Shown: positions 17,193 through 25,379 of the stretch, in pieces
Layout: every line of letters begins with the position of its first letter
How positions within the stretch are numbered: position 1 is the stretch's first letter
The notes under the pieces: generated by a model
The model's input: only the letters and a program-made list of their open reading frames with translations
The model's database searches: none
What the model was told of the DNA's origin: nothing
Assembly (NCBI RefSeq): GCF_002278075.1
Contig: NZ_CP022990.1
Location: forward strand, 2,728,001 to 2,792,000
Direction: 5' to 3'
DNA from: Paraburkholderia aromaticivorans
GTDB taxonomy: Bacteria; Pseudomonadota; Gammaproteobacteria; Burkholderiales; Burkholderiaceae
Length of the DNA stretch: 64,000 nucleotides
Made by a program: the position numbers and the translations under genes

Positions 17193-18083
17193 ATGCACAA
17201 TCGCGTCACGCTCAAGTCGATACAAGCCTTCGAAGCGGCCGCACGGCTTTCGTCATTCGCGCTCGCAGCAGAAGAACTGTTCGTGACGCCCTCGGCGATC
17301 AGCCATCAAATCAAGCTGCTGGAAGAGCAATTAAGCATTCGTCTGTTCCATCGGCTGCATCGCACGGTGCTGTTGACGGACTCGGGTCGGCAATACGCTG
17401 AGGAAATCACCTCGGCGTTCGCGCGCATCGACGCGGCGACGCGCGAGATTGGCCGGGTGGCGAAGAGCGACATCCTCACGATTCACAGCACGCCGAGTTT
17501 CGCGACCCAATGGCTGATGCCGCGCATCGCGCGTTTCAGCGCGGCGCATCCGGATATCGACGTGCGGTTGAATGCGTCGTCGGAAGCGGCGGACCTGATT
17601 TCTGGAGCGGTCGATATCGACATCCGCTACGGTCCGCGCAAGCTGCAGCCGGCCGGCACGCTGGTGCTGGAATTGCCGCCCGAGACGATCGTGCCGCTGT
17701 GCGCGCCGGCGCTCATGAGCGGCGACTACCCGCTGCGCAGCGTCGCGGACTTGCAGCACCATCCGCTGATTCATAGCGAGGGCTGTCTGGTCGGCTGGCG
17801 GGACTGGATGCGTTTGCATCGAAAGACGCGGATCGATATTGGACGCGGGCCGCGCTTTGACCGCTCGTTCATGGCGTTGAGCGCCGCGGTCGACGGCTTG
17901 GGCGTGTGTCTGGAGAGCCTGCTGCTCGCGCAGCGCGAACTGGAAACCGGGCGGCTCGTCGCGCCATTCGGTGTGGACGGACTCAGCGTGAACGGCTATA
18001 CGCTGAATCTGTTGAAGTCGCGTGCGGATTTGCCGAAGCTGCGCAGCTTCCATGATTGGCTGTTTGCCGAATTGGAACGGTGA
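17193..18083 (+). CDS. LysR family transcriptional regulator
   Basis: The roughly 296-aa protein has an N-terminal HTH (SSFALAAEELFVTPSAISHQIKLLEEQL) and an effector-binding domain starting near residue 92 (LTIHSTPSFATQWLMPRI), again of the GcvA-like subgroup. Two starts are possible: GTG at 17181 or ATG at 17193; I use the ATG because MHNRVTLKSIQAFE aligns with the usual N-terminus. The gene is divergent from the transketolase/TRAP operon and has a palindromic T-N11-A site in front of it, so it is the likely activator. The effector is probably the imported acid or a catabolite. Confidence 0.9.
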   Translation: MHNRVTLKSIQAFEAAARLSSFALAAEELFVTPSAISHQIKLLEEQLSIRLFHRLHRTVLLTDSGRQYAEEITSAFARIDAATREIGRVAKSDILTIHSTPSFATQWLMPRIARFSAAHPDIDVRLNASSEAADLISGAVDIDIRYGPRKLQPAGTLVLELPPETIVPLCAPALMSGDYPLRSVADLQHHPLIHSEGCLVGWRDWMRLHRKTRIDIGRGPRFDRSFMALSAAVDGLGVCLESLLLAQRELETGRLVAPFGVDGLSVNGYTLNLLKSRADLPKLRSFHDWLFAELER

Positions 18084-18209
18084 GGCCTTGCATGGCACAA
18101 GGTTTTTCGCTGAAGCGCAGGCCGTCCGGAGGGCATTTTTAACCAAGACGGTCCCGCACGGGACTGGGTATGCTAGGCGAATTCAGTCAATTCCTGCGAG
18201 GACACCAAG

Positions 18210-18923
18210 GTGCCGCACTATCTTTGCCATGAGCAGCCGGACCTGCTGGACTTTGAAACAGCCGTGATCGCGGCGCGGCCGGGCGCGGTCGTGCTGGGCC
18301 GTTCCGCGTTGCATCCGGGCGGTGGCGGCCAGGTGTCGGACGCGGCCACGCTCACGCACGCGAACGGCGCGGTGCGCATCACCGGCGTCGCGACGGAAGG
18401 CGAGATGCTGTGGCATCTGCTCGACGAGCCGCTGGAACTGGCCGGCAACGTGCATGTGGCGATCGACGCGGCGCGCCGCGCCACGGTCGCTCAGCTCCAT
18501 ACCGCAACGCATATTCTCAACGCGCTCGTGTATCAGCGCTTTGCCGGCGCGCTCGTGACCGGCGCGCAGATCAACGCGGACGGCACCGCGCGGATGGATT
18601 TCGATCTGCCCGACGCGGATAACGACGCTCTGCGTTTGCTGGAAGAACCGGCCAACGAAGTGATCCGCGAGGCGATGGAGGTGCGCGCCTACTATGTCAG
18701 CGCCGCGGAAGCGAAGGCGACGCAGGGTCTGATCCGCAGCCTCTCGGTGGCGCCGCCGCCGACGCCGGACGGCACGGTGCGCATCGTCGAGATCGGCGAT
18801 CTGGACCGGCAGGCATGCGGCGGCACGCATCTGACCAATACGGCGCAGTCGCGGCCCATCCGCATCGCGAAGATCGAAAACAAGGGCCGCCGCAATCGCC
18901 GGGTCAGAATCGAGCTGGTGTGA
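18210..18923 (+). CDS. Alanyl-tRNA editing protein, AlaX-M type
   Basis: The 237-aa protein is a free-standing editing domain related to alanyl-tRNA synthetase and hydrolyses mischarged Ser- or Gly-tRNA(Ala). The zinc site is complete: H97 and H101 in HTATH, C203 and H207 in CGGTH. The N-terminal LHPGGGGQ block, which contacts the tRNA in AlaX-M and AlaRS, is also present (about residues 35-41). Start is GTG at 18210, preceded by GCGAGGACA. It is followed 25 bp later by an AraC-type gene in the same direction; no functional tie between the two is apparent. Confidence in family is high; specificity (Ser versus Gly) is not read from sequence. Confidence 0.93.
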   Translation: MPHYLCHEQPDLLDFETAVIAARPGAVVLGRSALHPGGGGQVSDAATLTHANGAVRITGVATEGEMLWHLLDEPLELAGNVHVAIDAARRATVAQLHTATHILNALVYQRFAGALVTGAQINADGTARMDFDLPDADNDALRLLEEPANEVIREAMEVRAYYVSAAEAKATQGLIRSLSVAPPPTPDGTVRIVEIGDLDRQACGGTHLTNTAQSRPIRIAKIENKGRRNRRVRIELV

Positions 18924-18948
18924 AGGGCATTCGGACGGAGCGCGAGCT

Positions 18949-19803
18949 ATGGAGACATCGGATAAAAGCGAGCCGGAAGTGGTCTGCTGGCGCGACGGCG
19001 CGCTCGACGGCGCATGTCTCGCCAGCGCCCGCTACGGCAATCACAAGTTCGACCGGCACCTGCACGACGAACTCGTCATCGTCATGACGGAAGCCGGAGC
19101 GGGCCAATGCCATACGCGCGCGGGCAGCGAGATTGCGGGGCCCGGCAGTGTGCTGGTTTTCGGGCCGGGTGAATACCATAGCGGCGAGGTCTGGGAAGGC
19201 CGCGAATGGATTTATCGCGCGATCTATCTCGACATGGAAGGCATCGGTGCGCTCAGCGCGGTGTTTTCTCCCGACGCGCGCGCCGACAAGCCATTGCTGA
19301 TTCCGCCGGGACTCTATCAGGATCCGCACCTCGCGGGCCTGCTGGTCAAGGCGCATGCAAGCCTGGACGAACGGGGCTGCGTGTCGTTGATGGAGCGTCA
19401 GGCGAACTGGTGGGCCGCGATGGGGATGCTGGTCGGGCGCTATGGCCGCCCAGCCGAAGAGCCGGTCGAAACGCGGCGCGAAGCGCGCAAGATGGAGCAG
19501 GTGCGTGAGTACGTCGCCGCCAATTACGAACGGGATATTTCGGTCGACGAACTGGCGGAGCTGGTGGGACTGAGCCGCTATTACCTCACGCGGGCCTTCT
19601 GCAAGACGTTCGGCCTGCCGCCGCACGCGTACGCGACACAGGTGAGGCTGCTGGCGGCGAAGCGCATGCTCGCGGCCGGCCACACCGCGGCGACGGCTGC
19701 GGCGGCCGTGGGCTTCTACGATCAGAGTCATCTGAACCGGTTGTTCAAGCGCGCATACGGCATTACGCCTGGTGCGTACGCGGCGTTAAAGCCGGGGCAT
19801 TGA
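18949..19803 (+). CDS. AraC family transcriptional regulator
   Basis: The 284-aa protein has an N-terminal cupin-like sensing domain (ARYGNHKFDRHLHDELVIVM, then GPGSVLVFGPGEYHSGE; about residues 20-110) and a C-terminal AraC DNA-binding domain with two HTHs (ISVDELAELVGLSRYYLTRAF and ATAAAAVGFYDQSHLNRLFKR, about 185-280). This fusion is common in AraC proteins that sense amino acids or small metabolites. It follows the AlaX gene by 25 bp and converges with the 19825-20223 gene. The target genes cannot be identified; it could act on a distant transporter. Confidence 0.9.
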   Translation: METSDKSEPEVVCWRDGALDGACLASARYGNHKFDRHLHDELVIVMTEAGAGQCHTRAGSEIAGPGSVLVFGPGEYHSGEVWEGREWIYRAIYLDMEGIGALSAVFSPDARADKPLLIPPGLYQDPHLAGLLVKAHASLDERGCVSLMERQANWWAAMGMLVGRYGRPAEEPVETRREARKMEQVREYVAANYERDISVDELAELVGLSRYYLTRAFCKTFGLPPHAYATQVRLLAAKRMLAAGHTAATAAAAVGFYDQSHLNRLFKRAYGITPGAYAALKPGH

Positions 19804-19824
19804 GCGGCGCATTCGCCGCCGCGC

Positions 19825-20223
19825 TCACGCCGGCAAAGGCACGTCCTCGATCAGCGCCGCCCGCACCGCCCGAATCCTGCGGTCGACGAAATACCCGCCG
19901 CCCTCCACATAACGCAGATAAAGCCGTCCGCACAATGAGCATTGCCACACGGCGCACCGGTTATAGGGAAAGTATCTCGGCGCGATAGGCGCGTCCGCCG
20001 CCCAATAACTGGTCTTGCCCGGCAGATACTCGCTGAACGTCGGCTCCGGATCGTCCTCCGGCAACAGCGTGCCGATTTCCTCGAACTGCGTTTCATCGAG
20101 CGACAACGGTTGCGATTGCCAGCCGTCGAGCGGGGTTTTCGTGCACGAGCAGGGGGCGGTGGCGCGCGCCTGCGCGGCGTGCGCGAGCTCGAGGAGTGTT
20201 GGCGTGTTCAGATATTGCGCCAT
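19825..20223 (-). CDS. Conserved hypothetical protein, 132 aa, Cys-pair
   Basis: I do not recognise this protein. It starts at MAQYLNTPTLLELAH (20223), 11 bp after the RraA-fold gene stop, and continues that operon. Features visible: a Cys-rich APCSCTK segment near residue 24, an acidic central part (LLPEDDPEPTFSEYLPGK), the aromatic block YWAADAPIAPRYFPYNR, a CSLCG Cys-x2-Cys knuckle near residue 94 and a C-terminal GGGYFVDRRIRAVR. This could bind a metal ion or an Fe-S cluster. Position as the last gene of an aromatic-acid type operon suggests a small accessory or scaffold role, but no function is claimed. Confidence 0.72.
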   Translation of the reverse strand: MAQYLNTPTLLELAHAAQARATAPCSCTKTPLDGWQSQPLSLDETQFEEIGTLLPEDDPEPTFSEYLPGKTSYWAADAPIAPRYFPYNRCAVWQCSLCGRLYLRYVEGGGYFVDRRIRAVRAALIEDVPLPA

Positions 20224-20234
20224 GAGGCTCACAA

Positions 20235-20903
20235 TCAGTTGTTCATCATCCGTTCCCGGTGCGGAACGACCCACGAGCGGTCGAAGCTGCCGTCGGCAAT
20301 CGACTTGAGCGCGGCTGTTTCTTTCGCATGCTGGCGACGCGCGCCTTCGATCACGGCTTGCGCGTCGGCGGGTGCGATGGCGAGCAGGCCGTCTTCGTCG
20401 CCGACAATGATATCCCCAGGATGCACCACCATGCCACCGACCGTGACCGGCACGTTGATTTCGCCCGGTCCGTTCTTGTACGGCCCGCGATGCGTCACAC
20501 CGCGCGCGTACACCGGAAAATCGCGCTGGCGCAGCGCGCCGACGTCGCGGATCGCGCCGTCGATCACGAGCCCCTGCACGCCGAGACTTTCCGCAAAGCT
20601 GGCCATGATCTCGCCCATCAGCGCCTGCGTGAGTTCGCCCGCGCCGTCGATGACGAGCACGTCGCCGGGCCGGCAAAAGTCGAACGCGCGATGAATCGCG
20701 AGATTGTCGCCCGGCCGCGTGTGGACCGTAACGGCGGTGCCGGCCATGGGTCTCGGCTGATGGTAGGGCCGCAAGCCCACCATGCCGCTCGCGCGCGCCA
20801 TGTTGTCGCTCAGCAGCGACACGGCCAGCTCACGCAACGCGTCGAGTGTGGCCGCGTTGGCCTGCGGCGCGGACTCGTATTCGCGCCAACCGATTGGATT
20901 CAT
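20235..20903 (-). CDS. RraA-fold aldolase/dehydratase (4-carboxy-4-hydroxy-2-oxoadipate aldolase-like)
   Basis: The 222-aa protein belongs to the RraA/HMG-CHA aldolase family: GTAVTVHTRPGDNLAIHRA, CRPGDVLVIDG, ALMGEIMASFAESLGVQGLVIDGAIRDVGALR (the GxxRD motif that binds Mg2+ and pyruvate) and VHPGDIIVGDEDG. Members of the class II pyruvate aldolase group cleave 4-carboxy-4-hydroxy-2-oxoadipate to pyruvate and oxaloacetate. The partner is the LigJ-like hydratase gene just upstream, whose product would be that substrate. Its ATG overlaps the LigJ stop as ATGA. RraA itself is an RNase E inhibitor, but the operon favours the catabolic role. Confidence 0.82.
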   Translation of the reverse strand: MNPIGWREYESAPQANAATLDALRELAVSLLSDNMARASGMVGLRPYHQPRPMAGTAVTVHTRPGDNLAIHRAFDFCRPGDVLVIDGAGELTQALMGEIMASFAESLGVQGLVIDGAIRDVGALRQRDFPVYARGVTHRGPYKNGPGEINVPVTVGGMVVHPGDIIVGDEDGLLAIAPADAQAVIEGARRQHAKETAALKSIADGSFDRSWVVPHRERMMNN

Positions 20904-21940
20904 GCTGTTGCCCCTTGCGTAGCGAGTTGTCGATCGAGTTGACGCGTGAGCCGGGCATACACGGCGCGCGCGTTGTCTTCGTAGATGCGCTGACGGTCCG
21001 CGTCGCTGAGCCAGTCTATGGCGTCGATATAGCGGCGCGTGTCGTCGTAATAGTGGCCGGTCTCCGGGTCGATACCTTGAACCGCGCCGATGGTTTCCGA
21101 CGCGAACAGGATGTTGCCGACTGGAATGACCTTGGCGAGCAGTTCGGTGCCCGGCTGGTGATAGACGCAGGTGTCGAAGAACACGTTGTTCAGCAGGTAT
21201 TCGCTGAGCAGCGGGCGCTGCATGTCCTGCGCGAGGCCGCGATAGCGTCCCCAGTGATAAGGCACGGCGCCGCCGCCATGAGGAATGATGAAACGCAGCG
21301 TCGGGAAGTCGGCGAACAGATCGCCCTGCAGCAACTGCATGAACGCCGAGGTGTCGCCGTTGATGTAATGCGCGCCCGTCGCGTGGAAATTCGGATTGCA
21401 CGACGACGAGACGTGAATCATCGCGGGCACGTCGAGTTCCACCATCGCTTCATAGAGCGGATACCACGAGCGGTCCGTGAGCGGCAGGCCGGACCAGTGG
21501 CCGCCGGACGGATCCGGATTCAGATTGCAGCCGATAAAACCAAGCTCTTCGACGCAGCGCCGCAATTCGGCGATGCAGTTCGCGGGCGGCACGCCGGGCG
21601 CCTGCGGCAACTGGCACACGCCGACGAAGTTGCGCGGAAACAGCTCGCACACGCGATGCACGAGGTCGTTGCATGCGCTCGACCAGAGCGCGTTGGCGTC
21701 CGCGGCGGCGAGGTGATGGCCCATACCGGCGGCGCGCGGCGAGAAGATCGTGAGGTCGGTCCCGCGCTCGCGCTGAATGCGCAGCTGGCCGGTTTCGATG
21801 CTCTCGCGAATCTCGTCGTCGGTGATGACGGGCCGTGGTGGCGGCGTGCCGCCATCCCTGAGCGCGGCGATCTGCTGGGCGCGCCAGGCTTCGTGCTGGC
21901 GCGGGGCGGTCGTGTAGTGACCGTGGCAATCGATGATCAT
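20900..21940 (-). CDS. ligJ: Amidohydrolase-family 4-oxalomesaconate hydratase (LigJ-like)
   Basis: The 346-aa protein opens with MIIDCHGHYTTAP, the HxH metal motif (H6, H8) in the wording typical of LigJ, and has further metal-site candidates in MIHVSSSC and IIPHGGGA. LigJ hydrates 4-oxalomesaconate to 4-carboxy-4-hydroxy-2-oxoadipate in the protocatechuate 4,5-cleavage and gallate pathways. The next gene encodes a matching RraA-fold aldolase, overlapping as ATGA, and an MFS carrier lies upstream. A related gamma-resorcylate or ACMSD-type decarboxylase is the main alternative, because these share the fold, but the start motif and aldolase neighbour favour LigJ. No ring-cleavage dioxygenase gene is in the window. 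Confidence 0.83.
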   Translation of the reverse strand: MIIDCHGHYTTAPRQHEAWRAQQIAALRDGGTPPPRPVITDDEIRESIETGQLRIQRERGTDLTIFSPRAAGMGHHLAAADANALWSSACNDLVHRVCELFPRNFVGVCQLPQAPGVPPANCIAELRRCVEELGFIGCNLNPDPSGGHWSGLPLTDRSWYPLYEAMVELDVPAMIHVSSSCNPNFHATGAHYINGDTSAFMQLLQGDLFADFPTLRFIIPHGGGAVPYHWGRYRGLAQDMQRPLLSEYLLNNVFFDTCVYHQPGTELLAKVIPVGNILFASETIGAVQGIDPETGHYYDDTRRYIDAIDWLSDADRQRIYEDNARAVYARLTRQLDRQLATQGATA

Positions 21941-22032
21941 GGTAGGCCAATCCTGTGAGTTGTCGCCGCGCGTGCGCGTGGTGTGTCCGCTGATGCGATC
22001 ACTTGTGTTCCATCCGCTCGTTGGGCCGCTTC

Positions 22033-23355
22033 TCAGGCACGCGGGGCGGCCTCGCCGGTGGCGAGCGAGCTTGCTTCGTCCTCTGCCGGCGTGACGCGCA
22101 TGACGAGCGCGATGATCGTCGCGACAACCAGAAAAGCCGCGATCGTCAGCAAGGCCAGCTTGAAGTTGCCGGTTGCATTGCGCACGAGGCCGATGCTCCA
22201 CGGCCCGACCAGGCCGCCGAACTGGGCGATGGTGTTGATCAGCGCGATCGTCGCCGCGCCCGCCGCGCCGGTCCTGAATGAGGACGCGAGACTCCAGAAC
22301 AACGGGTTGCCCGCATAGATGAACAAGCCGGTCACGCACAGCAGCCCATAGGCGACCATGGGGTTCGGTGCGTAGGCGCTGCCGGCAATGGCGGCCGCGC
22401 TCATGCCGTACACGAAGGCGAGGTGTTTTTTGCGGTCGCCGGTGCGATCGGAACTGCGGCTGATCAGGAAGGTGCCCAGCACGCCGAGCAAAGGCGGCGC
22501 GGCTGACAGAAAGCCGACTTCGAGATTGGTCAGATGGCCGAGACTCTTGACGATCTGCGGCAGCCAGAGAAAGAGGCCGTAAATGCCGACCAGCGCGCAC
22601 CCGAACAGGCACGCAAGACTCCAGACGCGGATGTCGGCCGCCACGCGCAACAGCGGGAAATGCGCGTTACCGCCCAGCGTTTCGCGCTCGGCGGCGAGCG
22701 TCGACTCGAGCCAGCGTTTTTCGTCGCCGGACAGCCAGTCGGCGTCGGCGGGACGCTCGGTCATGATGCGCAGCGTCAGCAGGCCGAGCAGCATGGCCGG
22801 CACGCCTTCGAGAATGAACATCCACTGCCAGCCCTGCAAGCCTAGAATGCCGTTCGCGTAGGTCATCAATGCGGTGGAAATGGGACCGCCCAGCACCGCC
22901 GAAAACGAACCGGCGATGATGTAGCCGCCCACCGCGCGTGCGCGATAGCGCACGGGAAACCATTTGGTCAGATAGACCGCGACGCCCGGCAGAAAACCCG
23001 CTTCCATGACGCCGAGCATAAAGCGCAGCGCGTAGAAGCTCGAATCGTTGAATACGAACGCCGTGGCGGCGGCGACCGCGCCCCACGTCAGAAGAATGCG
23101 CGCGATCCAGCGGCGCGCGCCGACGCGATGCAGCAACAGATTGCTCGGCACTTCCAGCAGCATGTAGCCGACGAAGAAGATACTGCCCGCGAATCCGAAC
23201 ACGGCCGGACTGAAACCGAGCTGCTTGTTCATGTCCAGCGCGGCGAAACCGATATTGATCCGGTCGAGATAGTTGAAGAACATCATCGCGAAGAGCAGGG
23301 GCATCAGGCGCCCATAGACTTTTCGCATGGTTGCGGCTTCATTGATCACGCTCAT
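22033..23355 (-). CDS. MFS transporter, ACS (anion:cation symporter) family
   Basis: The 440-aa carrier has about 12 transmembrane helices and the ACS-type wording FFNYLDRINIGFAALDMNKQLGF (helix 1), FVGYMLLEVPSNLLLHRVGARRWIARI (helix 2-3 loop) and RFMLGVMEAGFLPGVAVYLTKWFP. This family imports sugar acids, tartrate, phthalate and aromatic acids with protons. GGAGGAGACAGG lies immediately before the ATG. It is the first gene of the block MFS-LigJ-RraA-132aa (gap to LigJ about 92 bp), and a LysR gene precedes it in the same direction. A hydroxylated aromatic acid or dicarboxylate is the likely cargo. Confidence 0.91.
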   Translation of the reverse strand: MSVINEAATMRKVYGRLMPLLFAMMFFNYLDRINIGFAALDMNKQLGFSPAVFGFAGSIFFVGYMLLEVPSNLLLHRVGARRWIARILLTWGAVAAATAFVFNDSSFYALRFMLGVMEAGFLPGVAVYLTKWFPVRYRARAVGGYIIAGSFSAVLGGPISTALMTYANGILGLQGWQWMFILEGVPAMLLGLLTLRIMTERPADADWLSGDEKRWLESTLAAERETLGGNAHFPLLRVAADIRVWSLACLFGCALVGIYGLFLWLPQIVKSLGHLTNLEVGFLSAAPPLLGVLGTFLISRSSDRTGDRKKHLAFVYGMSAAAIAGSAYAPNPMVAYGLLCVTGLFIYAGNPLFWSLASSFRTGAAGAATIALINTIAQFGGLVGPWSIGLVRNATGNFKLALLTIAAFLVVATIIALVMRVTPAEDEASSLATGEAAPRA

Positions 23356-23455
23356 CCTGTCTCCTCCCTGGCGGCGACGGCCGTAACCGTGGCTGCGTTC
23401 TAATCATGTGTGAGGCAATGATAAGAACGCGCGCGCAGGGAGTCCAAGACTGCTT

Positions 23456-23485
23456 GCTTATGCTTCTATAACTTTCTGCTTATAG
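23456..23485. promoter_or_regulatory. Clustered CTTAT/CTATAA half-sites before MFS-LigJ operon
   Basis: CTTAT (23457-23461), CTATAA (23466-23471) and CTTATAG (23479-23485) are related half-sites; CTATAA and TTATAG form a perfect 6-bp inverted repeat. The cluster overlaps the 3' end of the LysR gene and lies about 100-130 bp upstream of the MFS start, a plausible LysR activation site. Confidence 0.4.
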
Positions 23486-24379
23486 TGTGGTGTCTTTGAG
23501 CGGCGCGGGGAGGCAGGCAAGAAACGCACGCAGATGAGGCGAAGGATCGTCGGTGCGGAAGGTGGCCGCGAGCGTGGAGCGATACGACGAACCCGGGCCG
23601 GTGAGGTGGCGGAACACCACGTCGGTGCGCCCGTGCCGCGCCACCGATTCGCCGATGAACGTCACGCCCAGACCCGCGGCCACCAGGGCAATCGCGGTCT
23701 GGATTTCATAAGCCTCGTGCGCGACGACCGGGGTGATCCCGGCGTCGCGGTAGAGCGACTGCACCGAGCGTTTGAACTGGGCGTTCTGGTGCTTCGGATA
23801 CAGAATCAACGGCGTATCGGCGAGATCGGCCATGCGCACTTTCTTGTGCGCGGCGAGCGGATGGCCCGGCGCGAGCGCGGCCATGACGCGCTCGCGCAGC
23901 AACGGGTACGACGTGCAGCCCTCGACCGTCAGCGGCTGCCGGCCGATGCCGATGTGAATGCGCATGTCGCGCAGCGCATCGGTCTGTTCTTCGGTAAGCA
24001 TCTCGAAGAGTTTGAGTTCGACCTGCGGATACGCCTCGTGGAACGCTTTGAGCGCGGGCGGCAGGATGCTGTACATCGACGAACGCGTGAAGCCGATGCT
24101 TAGCCAGCCACGCCGGCCCACACCGATTTCCTGAGCGGCGAGCGTCATCTGTTCCAGATTGCCGAGTATCTGCCGCGCCTCGCTGCACAGATACTGGCCC
24201 GCCTCGGTCAAGCTCAGCGGACGCCTCGCGCGGTCCACCAGTTGCGTGCCGAGCCGTTCTTCGAGCGAACGGATCTGCTGACTCAACGCGGGCTGCGCGA
24301 TATGCAGGCGCTCGGCGGCGCGGCTGAAATTGAGCTCCTCGGCGAGAATCACGAAGCACTGCAGGGCTCTGAGGTTCAT
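23480..24379 (-). CDS. LysR family transcriptional regulator (BenM/CatR-like subgroup)
   Basis: The 299-aa protein begins MNLRALQCFVILAEELNFSRAAERLHIAQPALSQQIRSLEERL, a typical LysR HTH (residues 1-60) of the CatR/BenM/CbbR type that uses the 'AQPALSQQI' recognition helix, followed by an effector domain starting near residue 90 (GWLSIGFTRSSMYSILPPAL). It precedes the MFS-LigJ-RraA-132aa operon by 125 bp in the same direction, so this operon is the most likely target. The effector would be an aromatic acid or its ring-cleavage product. It is in tandem with a second LysR gene 20 bp upstream. Confidence 0.9.
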   Translation of the reverse strand: MNLRALQCFVILAEELNFSRAAERLHIAQPALSQQIRSLEERLGTQLVDRARRPLSLTEAGQYLCSEARQILGNLEQMTLAAQEIGVGRRGWLSIGFTRSSMYSILPPALKAFHEAYPQVELKLFEMLTEEQTDALRDMRIHIGIGRQPLTVEGCTSYPLLRERVMAALAPGHPLAAHKKVRMADLADTPLILYPKHQNAQFKRSVQSLYRDAGITPVVAHEAYEIQTAIALVAAGLGVTFIGESVARHGRTDVVFRHLTGPGSSYRSTLAATFRTDDPSPHLRAFLACLPAPLKDTTL

Positions 24380-24399
24380 ATCGGTTATTTCCTCCGGGC

Positions 24400-25350
24400 C
24401 TAACGCAGTGCGAGGTCAGGTGTCTGCGCGCCGATCGCCGGTTGGTGGAACATGTCGTAAATCGCGTCGAGCAGCCACGCAATGCCCGGATCCGCGGAAA
24501 ATTGCGAGTGCGAGTGGACCTGAATTTCAATGGGCGGCAGCGCGAACGGCAAAGGCAGGATGCGAAACGCTTTGTTGCGGTTAAAGCGCTGCGCGATACT
24601 GCGCGGGAAAATCACGGCGAGGTCGGTGTGCTGAACGATCTCCGGCGCCACCACGAAATGCGGCAGGCGCAGCACGATATCGCGACGCAGATTCAACTCT
24701 TCCAGCCACTGCTCGACCATCCGGTGGCCGGTCGCGTTGGTGCTGGCATAGACGTAGCGAAGGCTCGCGAGATCTTCCTTGGTCGGCTTCTGTTTGCGCA
24801 GCGGGTGGCCGGCCCGCACCACGCAAACATGTTCGTCGACGAAGAGCGTTCTGCTCACGCAGCCTGGATCGAGACCGGGCACATAGCCGAGCGCGAGATC
24901 GACCTTGCCGCTGCGCATGGCCGCGCTCACCGAGTCGACGGAGACATTCGCAATTTCGAGGCGAATGCCACGCGCGCTGCGATCGAGCATCGACAGGAGG
25001 GGCGGCAGGAAATAGAACTCCGACATATCCGACATGGACACGCGAAACACGCGTTGCGCCGTGGCGGGATCGAACCTGGCGATTTGCTGAACCGCGACGT
25101 TGATGATCCCGAATGCCTGCGTGAGCGGCGCATGCAGGCGCAAGGCGGCGTCGGTGGGAACCATGCCGGCGGGCGTTCGAACGAAGAGCGGGTCGTCGAA
25201 CAGAACGCGCAGCCGGCGCAACGCGTGGCTGACCGCCGGCTGCGTGAGTCCGAGACGCTCCCCGGCGGCGGTCAGGCTGCGCGAATCGGAGATGGCCAGA
25301 AAGACGCGCAGCAGGTTCAAATCCGTAATGCCGGGGTGCGACTTGGTCAT
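24400..25350 (-). CDS. LysR family transcriptional regulator (NahR/DntR-like)
   Basis: The 316-aa protein begins with the wording DLNLLRVFLAISDSRSLTAAGERLGLTQPAVSHALRRLR followed by FDDPLFVRTPAGMVPT, which is characteristic of the NahR/DntR/NodD-like subgroup that senses aromatic acids. The effector domain starts near residue 100. It lies 29 bp downstream of the EthD-like gene and in the same direction as the monooxygenase operon, so it could be the autogenous regulator of that operon; the other LysR gene directly follows it. Different HTH wording shows the two are not recent duplicates. Confidence 0.9.
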   Translation of the reverse strand: MTKSHPGITDLNLLRVFLAISDSRSLTAAGERLGLTQPAVSHALRRLRVLFDDPLFVRTPAGMVPTDAALRLHAPLTQAFGIINVAVQQIARFDPATAQRVFRVSMSDMSEFYFLPPLLSMLDRSARGIRLEIANVSVDSVSAAMRSGKVDLALGYVPGLDPGCVSRTLFVDEHVCVVRAGHPLRKQKPTKEDLASLRYVYASTNATGHRMVEQWLEELNLRRDIVLRLPHFVVAPEIVQHTDLAVIFPRSIAQRFNRNKAFRILPLPFALPPIEIQVHSHSQFSADPGIAWLLDAIYDMFHQPAIGAQTPDLALR

Positions 25351-25379
25351 GACGTTCGGATCGCGGCGAGGAAGGGCAT

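Noticed and set aside
20235..20903. RraA regulator of RNase E
   Set aside because: The fold is shared, but the operon with a LigJ-like hydratase points to a pyruvate aldolase.
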